Source of the DNA: Odiellus spinosus
Lineage: Eukaryota; Arthropoda; Arachnida; Opiliones; Phalangiidae
NCBI GenBank assembly: GCA_963920705.1
Contig: OY987231.1
Span: forward strand, 22,483,024 to 22,547,023
Direction of reading: 5' to 3'
DNA: 64,000 nt
Part shown: positions 33,278 through 45,728 of the stretch, one piece after another
Numbering within the stretch: position 1 is the first letter of the stretch
Layout: every line of letters begins with the position of its first letter
Translations under genes and position numbers: made by a program
The notes under the pieces: generated by a model
Database searches by the model: none
What the model was told of the DNA's origin: nothing
Seen by the model: the letters and a program-made list of their open reading frames with translations, nothing else

Positions 33278-35851
33278 GTTTAACTATATACCTATCCTAT
33301 AGGGTTATCTATGACTAAGGCGTCCCCTAGCGGTATTCTGGGAGTCTTATTTACTTTTCACTTCAGGGCGATGATATATATTCTTTATATTTTCGCGTGT
33401 CTCTTGCAGAACTCTGTTCGTGAAGTTCGTGAAACTTACGTGAATAAGTAGCGATGATATTTAAGAATATTGAAATCTTAACCTTTTAACCTTCATCCAA
33501 GATTATTCGTGAAATTAGGCTTAGCGAATGAATTACGATAAAAAAACAGCTCTTAATTCAAGATCAAAGATTACAAATAGCGAGGATCTTTAGTTACAAA
33601 ACGTACTGCAAATTCCGAGTGAATTTGATTTTATAGTTCATCTCAATTTGTGTTTTTAGCGCGTGTGATACTATACCCCATGTTATTAGATATAAGGAAG
33701 ATATAAGAAGGGATATATGATTGTATTTATTGAACATTTAAAATGATACAAACTCTGAGTACATTTTTCTCTGGTACGATTTTTTTTTCTTTTACTTTCA
33801 CGGGGTTCAAACTTTGATTTTATCCCGATGTACTACCTGGGAATTGGAGGCAAGTTTCCAATCGGTTTCTAAGCGAAAGCGAGATGCCTAGGACCCTTGG
33901 AGTTTTTTTTTTATTTATTTTTGATCAAAAACTGCCTGGGGTATTTTTTTTCGAGATTTGGCAAAATATAAAAATGAAATCTTCTCAAATACTTGGATAT
34001 AGAAGGGATTCTGATGGTTGAATTTTTAATGCGGTTATATTTTCAACACTTCAACACTTATTTGTTTGATTGACAGGTTCTTATTTAAAAGGGGTTATTT
34101 ATAAACATTTCGTTAAAGAGTGGTGGTGTTTATTAAATATGTCTTGATGTGGTTGTCAAATTTTTCGAGGGATGAAATTTTTCGCTTTTTTTTTTTAAAT
34201 AATTGATTAAGAAAATGGGCCAATGTTTGTGAATATAAGGTGTACTTTCAATCTTATTCGTTGTTTTGCTTTAGCTTGATCAAATATCTTTGAAACAACA
34301 AAATTATTTCAAATTATTGAAACCATCTTTCCAATAATAATATTCAAATTATTTTTGACAACCACACTTTTTAGTTCAAAGAATTAAAGGTTTATCCTTC
34401 GTTTAAATACTTCCCGGTGTTTTTTTAATCACGCAATCATACGAAAAAAACGCTTCAAATTACCATTTCAATATTTACAAATAAAATAAAAAAAAACGTA
34501 AAAATAAAACTAACATTGCATTGCGAAAGAGATCTACATATTTGAAAGCTAAACTATCTCTAGAAATCAGTTTTTCCTTGGGTGTATGTACCTTCTACTT
34601 TTACTCTCGAGATTCGATTCTATTGAGTTATTTTTTCCAAGTGTATACCGAGAAAAACAAACATTGGTCCAAAATTCTCTCGGGAATGATGGTAAAGACG
34701 TTCTGCTTAGTCTTCTCTTGGAGGAATTAGAGAGGGAATCTCCGATTACCAGGGTAATGGTAATTTAAGGTTTCCTCTGGTAAAATTACTTGAAAATGTA
34801 ATTTGAAATTTAAAACTTTTTTGGGTTAAAAAAGTGCAACAAATTTTTAAAATCTAAAGCTACGTTCGCACTTGGCACTTTGGAATCGTTTTCAAAGCGT
34901 TTATTATTGTTCAAATCGACTTTTCAAGATATTTATTTGGTTTTTCGATCAAAGATCTACACTGATAACCTCAAAATTTTATAGTTTGACCTTTCCAAAA
35001 CGTTTAAAAACCATTTCGAAGTATGAAGCGTGAACGCATCTGTAGTCATTGAAGTTTATCGTTTTAAATCGTCTATGAGTTGACTTTTTAATGTTTATTC
35101 GTGTTTGGCATCATTAAAGACATCATCATCATCAAAATATATAATTCTCTAGATACGTCTGTCCGTTGGGAACGCTAAAATATATAAAACAAGAAAACGT
35201 AGAGAGATTTGGGCTGTATCACTAGCTATAAGATTTTTTCTAATTATTGGCAGGTATCTAAAATATATTTTCAAGGTACATCTGTGTATCGGGAGACTAT
35301 AAATAAATTTTTAAAGCGGTGATATAAATACGCGTATTCATACTGAAGCACATATTGACACCTCTATCCTTATCCCTCCAAGGTCTCCTATCGAATGAGG
35401 AAATACTAGATAATTTGGGAAATGAAAACACGAAAGCGAGAATAGAATAAAAAGAAAGAATAGATTCGATAGAAGAATCTGATTAATATCTTCATCATAA
35501 AAAGAAATTGAACGAAAAATTCAATTTACAATGTAATCTCTCTCTCCATATTTCTCGAAGACGTGGGAAATCGAATGGAAGATATCAGTTTTATTTTGCA
35601 ATTACGATCTTAAAGTTAACTTGAAACAAATTTAGATTTATTCGTAAAATATCACCAAGGGTTATTTAAGAACATTATACTCTGAAATATAATTTAGAAT
35701 ATCTAAATAATATCAAATCTTGTCATAAATCATTTCAATTTAGAAATTTATTTGCATAAATCGTGTTGAAAATTAACTTTCTTTTAGAGTAATTAAATTT
35801 AGATTCTAAATGTAAGAATAATTTAAAATTTCATAAAATACATAATTTTTA
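33278..35851. other. Intergenic; family G copy at 34858-35040
   Basis: GCTACGTTCGCACTTGGCAC at 34859 and GCGTGAACGCATC near 35028 bound a family G copy. Elsewhere AT-rich, with T runs at 33779 and 34187. No gene. Confidence 0.4.
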
Positions 35852-35857
35852 TCATTT

Positions 35858-36312
35858 CATGGTGACCACTTTTCCTATATTTCCTTTTTTTCCTATATTT
35901 TCACCTCCTTCCTATTTTCTCCTATAATTTAATGTTAATTCCTATAATCTCCTATATTTCTACTCAAAATCTCTAGTTAAGGGTAAAGTTCTAAATCATC
36001 CTGTCAGCCGTGGCTGTATAAGATTATTTTAGCTTAACCGTACATTTTCCAGTTAAAATAGTCTGTAAAATTCCATACTATTTAAGCAATTGGATCATAT
36101 TAATACCATGTTTAAACCGGTGGCGAGAGTTGTGACGCATTAATAAACACGATTCCTACTTTTATTTTCCTATTTGATGATATATTTTCCACTTATTTCT
36201 TCCTATTTTATCCTATATTTTACATAAAATTCTTCCTATATTTTCCTATATTTCGCAAAGAAATTTCCTATATTTCCTATATAGGATTTTCAAATTTTCA
36301 GTGGTCACCCTG
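35858..36312 (+). mobile_element. MITE family M5, copy A
   Basis: 455 bp; ends CATGGTGACCACT and AGTGGTCACCCTG; 6-bp target duplication TCATTT at 35852-35857 and 36313-36318. Both subterminal regions are packed with TTTCCTATATTTCC-like words in the same polarity. Confidence 0.88.
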
Positions 36313-36318
36313 TCATTT

Positions 36319-37059
36319 ATTCGAAGGAAGGCTGATAATTTGCCTTATTTATAAGACAATTACAAATTTTCCTATTTAAAAAAAAGCGTTAGATTAAATT
36401 ATCGTGAAATGAAAAATAATCTAAATGATTTCATCCTCCCTTTTAGGTAGAAGTTTTAATTTCTTTTTCCCCTACATTTCGTTAAGACTTTGCGAAAATT
36501 GGAATGTGGTACTCATTTTAGATTGGAATATAAAATATTCCATGTTCTCTATGTTAAGAAGGATAACAAAACTTGAACAAGAAAAAAAAAAAATGGTTTT
36601 CAAAGAAAAAAAAAGGTCTGATAGCTAAACTTTTTTCTTCTTCTTTTTCACCAAATTCTTTTCCATTTCTTGCCTGGGAGAATGGGTGACGTTGGCTATA
36701 TTCAACCCAATGTGTATATATTATTGTCCGTGTCAGTCTAAATTGACAGTAGAGACGATGCTGTTTCTAAAGTATCAAAGAATATAGAGAAACATAATGG
36801 AGAATAGCTTTGAACTCGCTATAATGTTAGAGTGGTTATATTCGCGCATTCCATAACTTCAATTACAGGCCTATGTAGGTTTCGCGTGGTTTGTTGGACG
36901 TGAAATCCTTACTTTCCGGAAGTTACGAGCCCCGAAAAAAGAACTTAGGAGGCATGACACTGTACACTTGCAATTATATATAGTTCGGAGATTTCAACGA
37001 GCGTGAAACTATACTATACGTTTTGTCTTTGTGAGCGTAAGTTTATAATGGACTACAGG
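36319..37059. other. Intergenic, nothing recognised
   Basis: AT-rich; A-rich run near 36580. No supported structure. Confidence 0.35.
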
Positions 37060-37331
37060 TTTGAAACAGTAAAATCAAATCGATATTTAAATCGCCAGGA
37101 ATCGTTTTAAGCGTCACGTGTTTACGCGTTATCTTTTATAAATCGATTTATCGTATAGCTTCATCTATCGGTTCCGTTGAAACCAGCCGAATCGGTATGA
37201 AACTGGTTCCCGAAGCAGTTTCGAGAAATAGAATCAAATCGATTTGAGAAAAGACGGTTTCCCTTTCACACGACTCTAGCGAAACGTTTTGAAACAGTTT
37301 AAATCGATTCCAAGGCCTAGTATGAACGTAA
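37060..37331 (-). mobile_element. Family R repeat, best complete copy
   Basis: Reads on the minus strand from GTTCATACTAGGCC (right end, 37311-37327) through AATCGATTT and GAAACTGCTTCGGGAACCAG to ACTGTTTCAAACC. No coding frame. No target duplication established. Confidence 0.6.
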
Positions 37332-37430
37332 CTTTATTGAAATGGTTGTGGTGTTATTGACAAAATTTCAACTGAGAAAATAATTAGTTGGAGAGAAATT
37401 ATAATTTTCAAAATATGGCCCTATCTTTCT

Positions 37431-37433
<3 letters not shown>

Positions 37434-37461
<28 letters not shown>
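37434..37461 (+). repeat. A28 homopolymer
   Basis: Run of A directly left of MITE M3 copy 2. Confidence 0.9.
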
Positions 37462-37470
37462 TGATATTTG

Positions 37471-37786
37471 CAAGAATCCATTCAGGTTCCATAAGAATAT
37501 GGGAGCATAGCTTTAGCCTCTGGTACCATCCTCCCAAACTTTGTAACAAAAGTTCGTCCGCAATTTTCGCAACATTTGTACGCTTAGATCTTTTTTCGGT
37601 CGGCTCCATTTTTATTACCCAAAATATTATGTCAAGGTCGTTAGTGGCGCGGGTTAATAATAGATGTCAGGAGCGATTTACTTGAAAAATCGATTCGAAG
37701 CGGACGAACTTTTGCTACAAAGTTTGGGAGGATGGTTATTGAATCGCGGCCCTCCCATATTCTTATGGAACTTGAATGGATTCTTG
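37471..37786 (-). mobile_element. MITE family M3, copy 2 (reversed)
   Basis: 316 bp, same length as copy 1 but opposite orientation. Flanks ATATTTG (37464-37470) and GTATTTG (37787-37793) match at six of seven positions. Confidence 0.9.
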
Positions 37787-37793
37787 GTATTTG

Positions 37794-38636
37794 TGATAAC
37801 TTTTTCTATTCTACCTTGATTTGATAACGCGTACAAATTTATACCTTACGATATATTCAATGAGAGATAATGGAAGTCTACAACTTGGCGCGTATTGTCA
37901 AATCAAGATGAAATATATAACTTTGTTATCTTCGCGCGTGCTGAAATCTCATTGTTTCCTACAATATGTAGTAAGCTTACATTGTTTTTTCTTTGTTAGT
38001 AGCACTTCCTATACGTTTTTTTTTTTTTTTTTTTTAGGGTTAGAGAGAGTTAGGGTCATTAATCAAGGAAGGTTGAGATCCAGTCTTTCTTTAGCTCGCC
38101 GCGAAGAAGAGTGTAACTAGGAGTAGATCTGGAGTGCACTCGTGGGTAATACGAGGCGAATCTCTCCTAGAATTCTATATCCTTCTTACTTCCTTGGATT
38201 TATTAATATTTAAGCTGGAAAAATACGCCAGGTTCTTGGGCGAAACTCGCGAGAGAAAATTGGACAGTTTTTATTCTCCGAAGTTAGGCTTAGCTATGTT
38301 TTGATGTTTTCGTACGAAAGCGATATGCACCGAGTTATTTGAAAGGTTTTTACACTTTTGTCTGGGACCAATCTGGTATAAAGATAGCGCTTGGGGGGAT
38401 CTCTTGCAAAATTTTTATTGTTTAAAATAGGCTTAGCGATGTTTTCCCGAATGTCTGTTGGATTTTTAAATTTTTAATAGAACCTAATATTCTATTCCAC
38501 TCTAAGAATTAGTAGGTGCTAAAATAAATCTTAAAGATATACTTGCTTCAAGCGAGTGCTCCCAATTTCAGGTGTATTTAACTTTAATTTTTAAATATTG
38601 GTTAGCTGGAGTTCATTTGATTGTAAACTTTATTCC
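37794..38636. other. Intergenic, nothing recognised
   Basis: Contains a T19 run ending in AG at about 38036 and a possible GTAATA donor at 38143, but no open frame between; not called as an exon. Confidence 0.35.
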
Positions 38637-38642
38637 AAATTG

Positions 38643-39079
38643 CAAGGTGACCACTTTTCCTATATTTCCTATTTTCTCCTATAATTTAATGTCAATTCCT
38701 ATAATCTCCTTTATTTCTACTCAAAATCTCTAGTTAAGGGTAAAGTTCTAAATCATCCTGTCAGCCGTGGCTGTATAAGATTATTTTAGCTTAACTGTAC
38801 ATTTTCCAGTTAAAATAGTCTGTAAAATTCCATACTATTTAAGCAATTGGATCATATTAATACCACGTTTAAACCGGTGGCGAGAGTTTTGACGCAATAA
38901 TAAACACGCTTCCTACTTTTAATTAATTATTTTCCTATTTTATCCTATATTTTCCACTTATTTCTTCCTATTTTATCCTATATTTTACATAAAATTTTTC
39001 CTAAATTTTCCTATATTTCGCGAAGAAATTTCCTATATTTCCTATATATAAGATTTTCAAATTTTCAGTGGTCACCCTA
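38643..39079 (+). mobile_element. MITE family M5, copy B
   Basis: 437 bp; ends CAAGGTGACCACT and AGTGGTCACCCTA; 6-bp target duplication AAATTG at 38637-38642 and 39080-39085. Confidence 0.9.
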
Positions 39080-39085
39080 AAATTG

Positions 39086-42000
39086 TGTTTGGGGTAAAAA
39101 ATTATCATAATTGAACTTAATCAATCAACCAGGTACATGCTAATTTCAAAACCCGCTAAGCCTCTAATATTAATGAAAGATTAATATTATATCAGAACAC
39201 AAACTTGCTAAGTTAGATAGATAAAATTCTAGTGAGAAAATTTAACGATAGAGCGATTGAAAAACCAATTCAGTAAATATTTCTTATTGGAGGTTTTTAG
39301 ACAGAACTACACCCATTTCAATAGATTTGGGCCCAACTCTCCGCTCCTTGTTATATGCTTTAGGCCTAATAAATTAACTTAAACTTGATAGAAATTATAG
39401 TACCAAAATAAATTAAAATTAAAATTATAAATTAAAAAAAAAATTCTTATACCAGATTGGGACCCAATCAAATCGCGATATCTAGTTTATTCAAGTTTTC
39501 AACCAATTACTCTAGACCACGCGATATAATTGGCTATGAAACTCTATTGGCTGTCTTAACCTTTTTGGGAATGGAGGAAATTCATAAAATATTTAGACTT
39601 CATTATCACTTTAATGATAAAGTAAGATGCACTCTCATCGTCCTCTCAGTTAAAATGTTTTCCAACTTTTTTGTTTCTCTGAAAATGTGACACAATTTTA
39701 TTTTCGAACTTTAGCTCATAAAAACTTTTAACTTTCCTATACCACGAAATTGAGATCTCTGGCGCCGCACGACGAAGTACATAAAAAAAGTTTCAGTTTT
39801 TACCTTTCGAAAAATTTTAATTCAATTTTTAATAGGATGGTGTTTATTACTTTCGTCTTTAAATTTTATTCGCGAATGGTGCTGTAAAGTAGCCGTAGTT
39901 AACGCGGATTAATATCTAATATTATTTCTATATGGAATAAAAGTAGTTTTGTTAATTGATTGCGAATTTTATTCGTTACCTTATCAAGGTGTTTTAAACT
40001 TAATTTTTTTTTGAACATTTTAGTTTATTATGCAAATATTTTTCGTACCTTATGAAAATTAATTATGTTTGATGCTTGATGAGGTTTTTTTTCTTCTTGT
40101 TTGTTAATCTTGATTATAATTAAAATTTATAATCGTATATGGTTAAAAATATAATTTAAAGTCCAAAATTTAAACTAACAATTTTAATAATTTTTTTAAT
40201 TTAATTTAATTTGATTTAAATCAGTTTAATTTAGATTATGGAGGGATTGTTTAATTGTGAGTTTGATTAATTGCGAGTATCAAAATGCTCTTTCTTACAT
40301 AGACCTATTAGAATACAGGTAATTTCCTCATTTGCATAAAATAATTAATTTTAGTTAAAAAATGTAGGATTAAAATCATTTTTACTAATTTATTACGATT
40401 TTAACGAAAGATTTTGATGGAAATTAGGGTACATGATAAAGATTGCCAGGCACAGGACAGATAAAAATTACAAATAATATGCAACCAATAATTAATTTAA
40501 AACTAATTAAAAAACGATAAAATTAAAATGAATTATTTTTTATGTTACTCGTTAACAAGCTTAGATTGAATCTAAATTTTCATAAAAAGTAGGTTTTACA
40601 ATAGAAATATAAATGAATTTTAAGGCTGAAACTGAAAATGTGTCTCCGCGATAATCAGTTTTCCACGAGACCATCTGCTTTGATTTCTCAATATTTTTCA
40701 GAAGCCTTTTTTTTTTTTTTTTTAGACCTTTATTTTCTAAGAATGTCTATTCAATTTCTATCAGTTAACAGGGACAAAGGTATAGAGGCTTGTAAATTTT
40801 CATAGCACACCCGTAACAATTACATTAACTCAAATATTGCAAACACCCCATATCTACCGAGTTACAGTCTAGAAATGCAGTTAAAATAAATACATTTAAA
40901 ATCGATTTTATATCGAAATTTACAACCATTATAAGGTTGTAATTCGGTAGAGTTCGTTAACTGATTTATATGTAATACGTATTTTATAAGACAACCCTAC
41001 GAAAGTTCATAGAATGACGTTATATTAATATCTATTTCTCCCCGCCTTTAAACTCTATTGGTTTTAAGAAGGTGACCAGACTGTCGTCTGGTCGATTTAT
41101 TGAAAGGCGAAGCTAAGCTGTGGTGATTTCTCTTTTTCTTCTAACAATAGCGAAGCCTTAAGGCTTATGTGGGAAAGGGTCCCGTTTTTAGATAAGTGCC
41201 TACTTCCAGCTTTTGTCTATATATTCTTTTAGCCGTTTTGATATAGCTAAGCCTTGGTTAATACATAGTTTTCTTTGTAGGCGTATGGAAAAAGCCAAAA
41301 TACAATTGTCTCTTTAGACTTCGTGCCAATAATTTATTTGATTTAACCTTTTTTTGACCGAAGGTCTGGTTAATTTCTCGGTTTTACAGTATAAATATAA
41401 TCCAAAATATTTAATTAAATAAGATATACCTCTTAGAAAGCGTCAAATTAAGTTCAATTAAGATTTAAAATTCTTTAAGATATGAGACCTTTTTCTTGCA
41501 AATTTGAATTTAACTCTTGGACATCGTCTAAAACGTTTAATAGTGCGAATACGACCTCTGGGCTCCTTTTCTTTACCAACTCCTTGACCCTTATGGGCCT
41601 TATATAGTCTGGCACTTTTGCGTGAGCCCGAAAATGCCATTCCGTCAACGACTAATTGGTCATGGGCGTCAAGTGTCCCTCCAAAAAGAAAAGATAGCCA
41701 TCCCCTCGCCCTTCTCCATCCCTTGATCCGTTCCCAATTATTCTGAGCGTCTCGCCATTGACCAGCCTACAATTTTTTCTTCTGTCTTTGATAGGTTCCA
41801 GATAAAAGGGTTGAAGGCAAAATATTTCTGATGTCCAAATTTATTTTTGTTTTTTTGGGTCATATATAATGCGAGTTCGTTATCAGAACTATTCTAGAAG
41901 CTTTCATTAAACCCAACAGTTTATATCTTACTCATGCAGGAGTCCCTAGTTTTATGTACATTTAACCGCAACAGTACATGCGTTTCTCTGACGCCTGTGT

Positions 42001-42159
42001 ACTTGATACCGTTTTCTAAAAAAAAGCAATTTTTGGCAATTTTTGGGGGGAAATTTTGAAAATTATTATCATTTTTTTTTTTTTTGAAAATTGAGTATAT
42101 TTTACCTAAGTATTGAAAAATTAATGTTTAAAAATTCGGGAGCTTTCGAACCGTGGTTC
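39086..42159. other. AT-rich intergenic, motif D copy at 39868-39926 (minus)
   Basis: Motif D on the minus strand (TTCGCGAAT and GCGGATTAATATCTAATATT). A 60-codon, very basic minus-strand frame at 41458-41640 matches no family I know. T17 run near 40708. Nothing else supported. Confidence 0.4.
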
Positions 42160-42166
42160 TTTAAAC

Positions 42167-42458
42167 CAAGAAGGATCAGATAAGGAGAGGAAAAGTGGGG
42201 CTGCGTTGAGTTAGAGAGAGAAGAGCCAACCTCCCACTCGGGTGGAAAGGGGGGATAGGGAATTCTCGAGGTAAACTGTTGTCACGTGGTCGCTAGCTAG
42301 CGCGTCTCGTAAAGGATTCGTTTTACCCACGTGACAACAATTTACCACGAAGCATCTCTACCCCCGTCTATCCCCCGTTCTCCCAGAGTGGGAGTTTAGG
42401 CCGACGCAGTAGGAGCCGCGCCGTTCCCACTTTTCCTCTCCTTATCTGATCCTTCTTG
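42167..42458 (-). mobile_element. Foldback MITE family M2, copy 2 (reversed)
   Basis: 292 bp, same length as copy 1, opposite orientation. Perfect 7-bp target duplication TTTAAAC at 42160-42166 and 42459-42465. Confidence 0.93.
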
Positions 42459-42566
42459 TTTAAACTAATAATTTAAACATAATTTTTTTTTAATCTTTAT
42501 TACATTTTTGCACACTTGTAATATTTTTATTGGAGGGTTTTTGTTCATTTTATTTAAACTTAATCT

Positions 42567-43044
42567 TTAAAGGGAGAATGAAAGGCCAAAACAACCTATT
42601 TTTAATCGATTAAGAATAGTAAAACGATGAGAAAAACAATAATATAACTCACCAAAAATATTTCGTTATTTTATAATCAATTTCCAAAGTTCCGAAACTT
42701 GCGGATGCTAAGCCTTGGCTGCCTAGCTCGGCGAACTAGGCGAGCACGAGCCGTATTTTTTTTAATTATTCCCGTCTGATCTAATCGCCAATCACGAGCG
42801 AGTACGCGTATTTTTAAAATACGCGTACTCGCTCGTGATTGGCGACAACAACCGCGAATATTAAAACAAATACAGGTCGTGCTAGCCTAGTTCACCAAGC
42901 TAGGCAGCCTAGGCTTAGCATCGGAACTTTGGAAATTGATTATAACGAAATATTTTTGATGAGTTATATTATTGTTTTTCTCATTATTTTAGCATTCTTA
43001 ATCGATTAAAAATAGCTTGTTTCGGCCTTTCATTCTCCCTTTAA
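42567..43044. mobile_element. TTAA foldback element, nearly perfect palindrome
   Basis: 478 bp between TTAA at 42567-42570 and 43041-43044. The two arms are near mirror images along almost the whole length (TTAAAGGGAGAATGAAAGGC at the left, its complement at the right; TTTCCAAAGTTCCG inside). The centre is CGCCAATCACGAGCGAGTAC followed closely by its complement. The centre has CCAAT on one arm and ATTGG on the other. Confidence 0.92.
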
Positions 43045-43584
43045 GGCATCTTTTTCAAGTTAATAATTTTATATTTCGATACCGGATCTTTACATTTGAC
43101 CTCAAATTTTTGTCAATTTGACCTTTTCAAAAGGATTAGTAACTAGTTTAGTGTGGTGTAATGTGAACACTGCTAACTCTCTATTCAATCGATTGGAAAT
43201 CTTTTGTTTTCGGTTTTCTTTTTTTCGTTTTAAGGGTAAAGAATCACGTATCAATATCATATCAGTCATTTTTCTTTTTATTTCAACCTTCCTTTAATTC
43301 GTAGTATCAGCGATCTTATAGAATTCTGTGGACCCATTATAAATAATTGATATTGAAGTCGGGGACCCAGCGGGGACCCCGTTTGTATTAGGGGAGGGGT
43401 TACGATAAAAAGACTCCCTCTTTGTTCCTATCTCAGCACGCGAGCCTATTATCTTAACGATAAAGACGTATAATCGTTTTCGAGAATCTCTTGGTTTTGT
43501 GGGATTGGTCCTATATTCGAAAGAGAATGTGAAATACAAAGAAACGCTACAATTCAAACGGAGTTTACAAAACTGAAGTAACCT
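43045..43584. other. Intergenic, partial family G sequence
   Basis: About 43050-43180 holds a decayed family G copy (TTTGACCTCAAATTTTTG, GTGTGGTGTAATGTGAACAC). The remainder shows nothing. Confidence 0.35.
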
Positions 43585-44140
43585 TAGTCGCGTTCATAAT
43601 AGGCATTGGAATCGATTTAAACGTTTCAAATCTTTAGCTACGTTCACGCTACAGACTTTGAAACCGTTTTGAACCGTTTTGGAAAGGTCAAATGATAAAA
43701 TTTTGGGGTCACCCTTGTAGATCTTTGATCAAGAAACAAAATTAAAATCTTAAAAAGTCGATTTGAACATTCGAAACGGTTTGAAAACAGTTCCAAAGTG
43801 TCAAGTGTGAACGTAGCTTTTATAAATCGATTTATCGAAGCTTTATCTAAAGCCGCGTTCACGCTAAACACTTTGAAACGGATTTTAACCGTTTTGGAAA
43901 GGTCAAATAATAAAATTTTGGGGTCAACCGTGTAGATCTTTGATCTTGGAAAGTCGATTTAAACCTTCGAATCGGTTTGAAAATGGTTTCAAAGTGGCGA
44001 GTGTGAACGTAACTTATCAGTTGTTGAAACCGAATCGGTACGAAACTGGTTCCCGAAGCAGTTTCGAGAAATCGAATTAAATCGATTGGCGAAACGTTTT
44101 TAAAACGGTTTAAATCGATTTAAATCGATTTCAACCGGGG
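43585..44140. mobile_element. Family R repeat carrying two nested family G elements
   Basis: Family R begins at 43585 (CGCGTTCATAATAGGC), is interrupted by a family G element at about 43634-43819 (GCTACGTTCACGC ... GTGTGAACGTAGC), continues TTTATAAATCGATTTATCG, is interrupted again at about 43850-44010 (GCCGCGTTCACGC ... GTGTGAACGTAAC), and resumes with GTTGAAACCGAATCGG to about 44140. Exact target duplications are short (2-3 bp, TA-containing). Confidence 0.6.
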
Positions 44141-44645
44141 TTATTTTAAATAACTGGAAATTTTAGTTTAGTTAAGATATTTTATCACGAATGATTTAGA
44201 ATTTTTTAACCATTTCACTATCACTTTAAAATGGATATACTGTCGTCTTAATTTCGCTCATTTTTTTCTTCGCGCAATCCCTTTAAAAACTACATAGCGT
44301 TGTATACCTTTGTTTTTACACTTTTAACTCTGTCCAAAAATATCGTTAAAAATAAGTGGGTCGCAATTTTTTTTTTGGGAACAAAATTTCTTTGCTCCTT
44401 TATAGAACTATTTTGTTTTCACTTGGAGTTTGTAATACGGGAATAACTAAGATTTCTATTTTTAGATATATATTTGAAACTGTTATAGATAAAAGGAAGC
44501 TTAGGTTTCTACGCGTTGCAAACATTGCGTGGAAAAGTTCTTGAAAAAAAAAAATATGGTACTAATGCTATTTTTTTTTTTTCTTTGAAAGAAATCTTTT
44601 TATTTCTGAAAGTGTGACTCTCTGCCCTTAAAGGACAGGTTTCAT
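44141..44645. other. Intergenic, nothing recognised
   Basis: AT-rich with T runs near 44370 and 44570. Confidence 0.35.
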
Positions 44646-45381
44646 TGAATTAAAAGGATTATCCTAAATTGTTAGGAATTAAAAGGATTATCCTAAATTG
44701 TTAGGAAATGAAAAGGATTATCCTAAATTGTTAGGAATTAAAAGGATTATCCTAAATAGTTAGGAATTGAAAAGGATTATCCTAAATAGTTAGGAATTGA
44801 AAAGGATTATCCTAAATTGTTAGGAATTGAAAAGGATTATCCTAAATAGTTAGGAATTGAAAAGGATTATCCTAAATAGTTAGGAATTGAAAAGGATTAT
44901 CCTAAATAGTTAGGAATTGAAAAGGATTATCCTAAATAGTTAGGAATTGAAAAGGATTATCCTAAATAGTTAGGAAATGAAAAGGATTATCCTAAATTGT
45001 TAGGAAATGAAAAGGATTATCCTAAATTGTTAGGAAATGAAAAGGATTATCCTAAATTGTTAGGAATTAAAAGGATTATCCTAAATTGTTAGGAATTGAA
45101 AAGGATTATCCTAAATTGTTAGGAATTGAAAAGGATTATCCTAAATAGTTAGGAATTGAAAAGGATTATCCTAAATAGTTAGGAATTGAAAAGGATTATC
45201 CTAAATAGTTAGGAATTGAAAAGGATTATCCTAAATAGTTAGGAATTGAAAAGGATTATCCTAAATAGTTGGAAATTAAAAGGATTATCCTAAATTGTTA
45301 GGAATTGAAAAGGATTATCTTAAGTAGTTAGGAATTAAAAGGATTATCCTAAATAGTTAGGAATTAAAAGGATAATCCTAA
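44646..45381 (+). repeat. 29-30-bp minisatellite with AGGATTATCCT palindrome
   Basis: About 25 units of GAATTGAAAAGGATTATCCT plus AAATAGTTAG. Variation is concentrated at GAATT(G)AAA and AAAT(A/T)GTTAG, while the AAGGATTATCCT block is almost invariant. Each unit holds TAATCC on one strand, the core recognised by Otx/Bicoid-type (K50) homeodomains; whether it is bound is unknown. Confidence 0.95.
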
Positions 45382-45728
45382 AAAGCTATACTTTAAAGCT
45401 AAATTCTCACTTGACTGAAAATCACGACGAAAAATATCTCTATAGCGTCAATCGCATTTGGAGTAATCCGAGAGCAGTCTCGGAGCGGTCCAAAATGAAA
45501 GACGCATAAAGTCTTAAGGTCCATCTTTCTGGATGAGAACTAGCCTTTAAGTTGAGACTAGTCTCGTTCAATGAAATGTCGATACGATAAGGATTTATAT
45601 CATCAAAGTCCATTTCAAAATCTGCTGCCCCAGAAATAAATTGTTTACGACCTCTCCATTTTTTTTCTCGCGTTTGTAGTTTTATCGTACTTTTTACCAA
45701 TGAATTTCTAACAGAGGTTATAGAGTGT
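45382..45728. other. Intergenic spacer, nothing recognised
   Basis: An 86-codon minus-strand frame at 45440-45700 has no family resemblance. Confidence 0.35.

Noticed and set aside
37421..37609. Minus-strand frame MEPTEKRSKRTNVAKIADEL...
   Set aside because: It reads through MITE M3 and the same sequence occurs in the other M3 copy at 33138-33275 with a diverged frame; no family match.
38018..38143. Exon-like segment between a T19-AG tract and GTAATAC
   Set aside because: The tract is a homopolymer likely to mimic an acceptor, the segment is not open, and the donor is weak.
41458..41640. 60-codon, very basic minus-strand frame
   Set aside because: Starts with ATG and is Lys/Arg-rich, but resembles no ribosomal or nuclear protein I know, and no splice or poly(A) context supports it.
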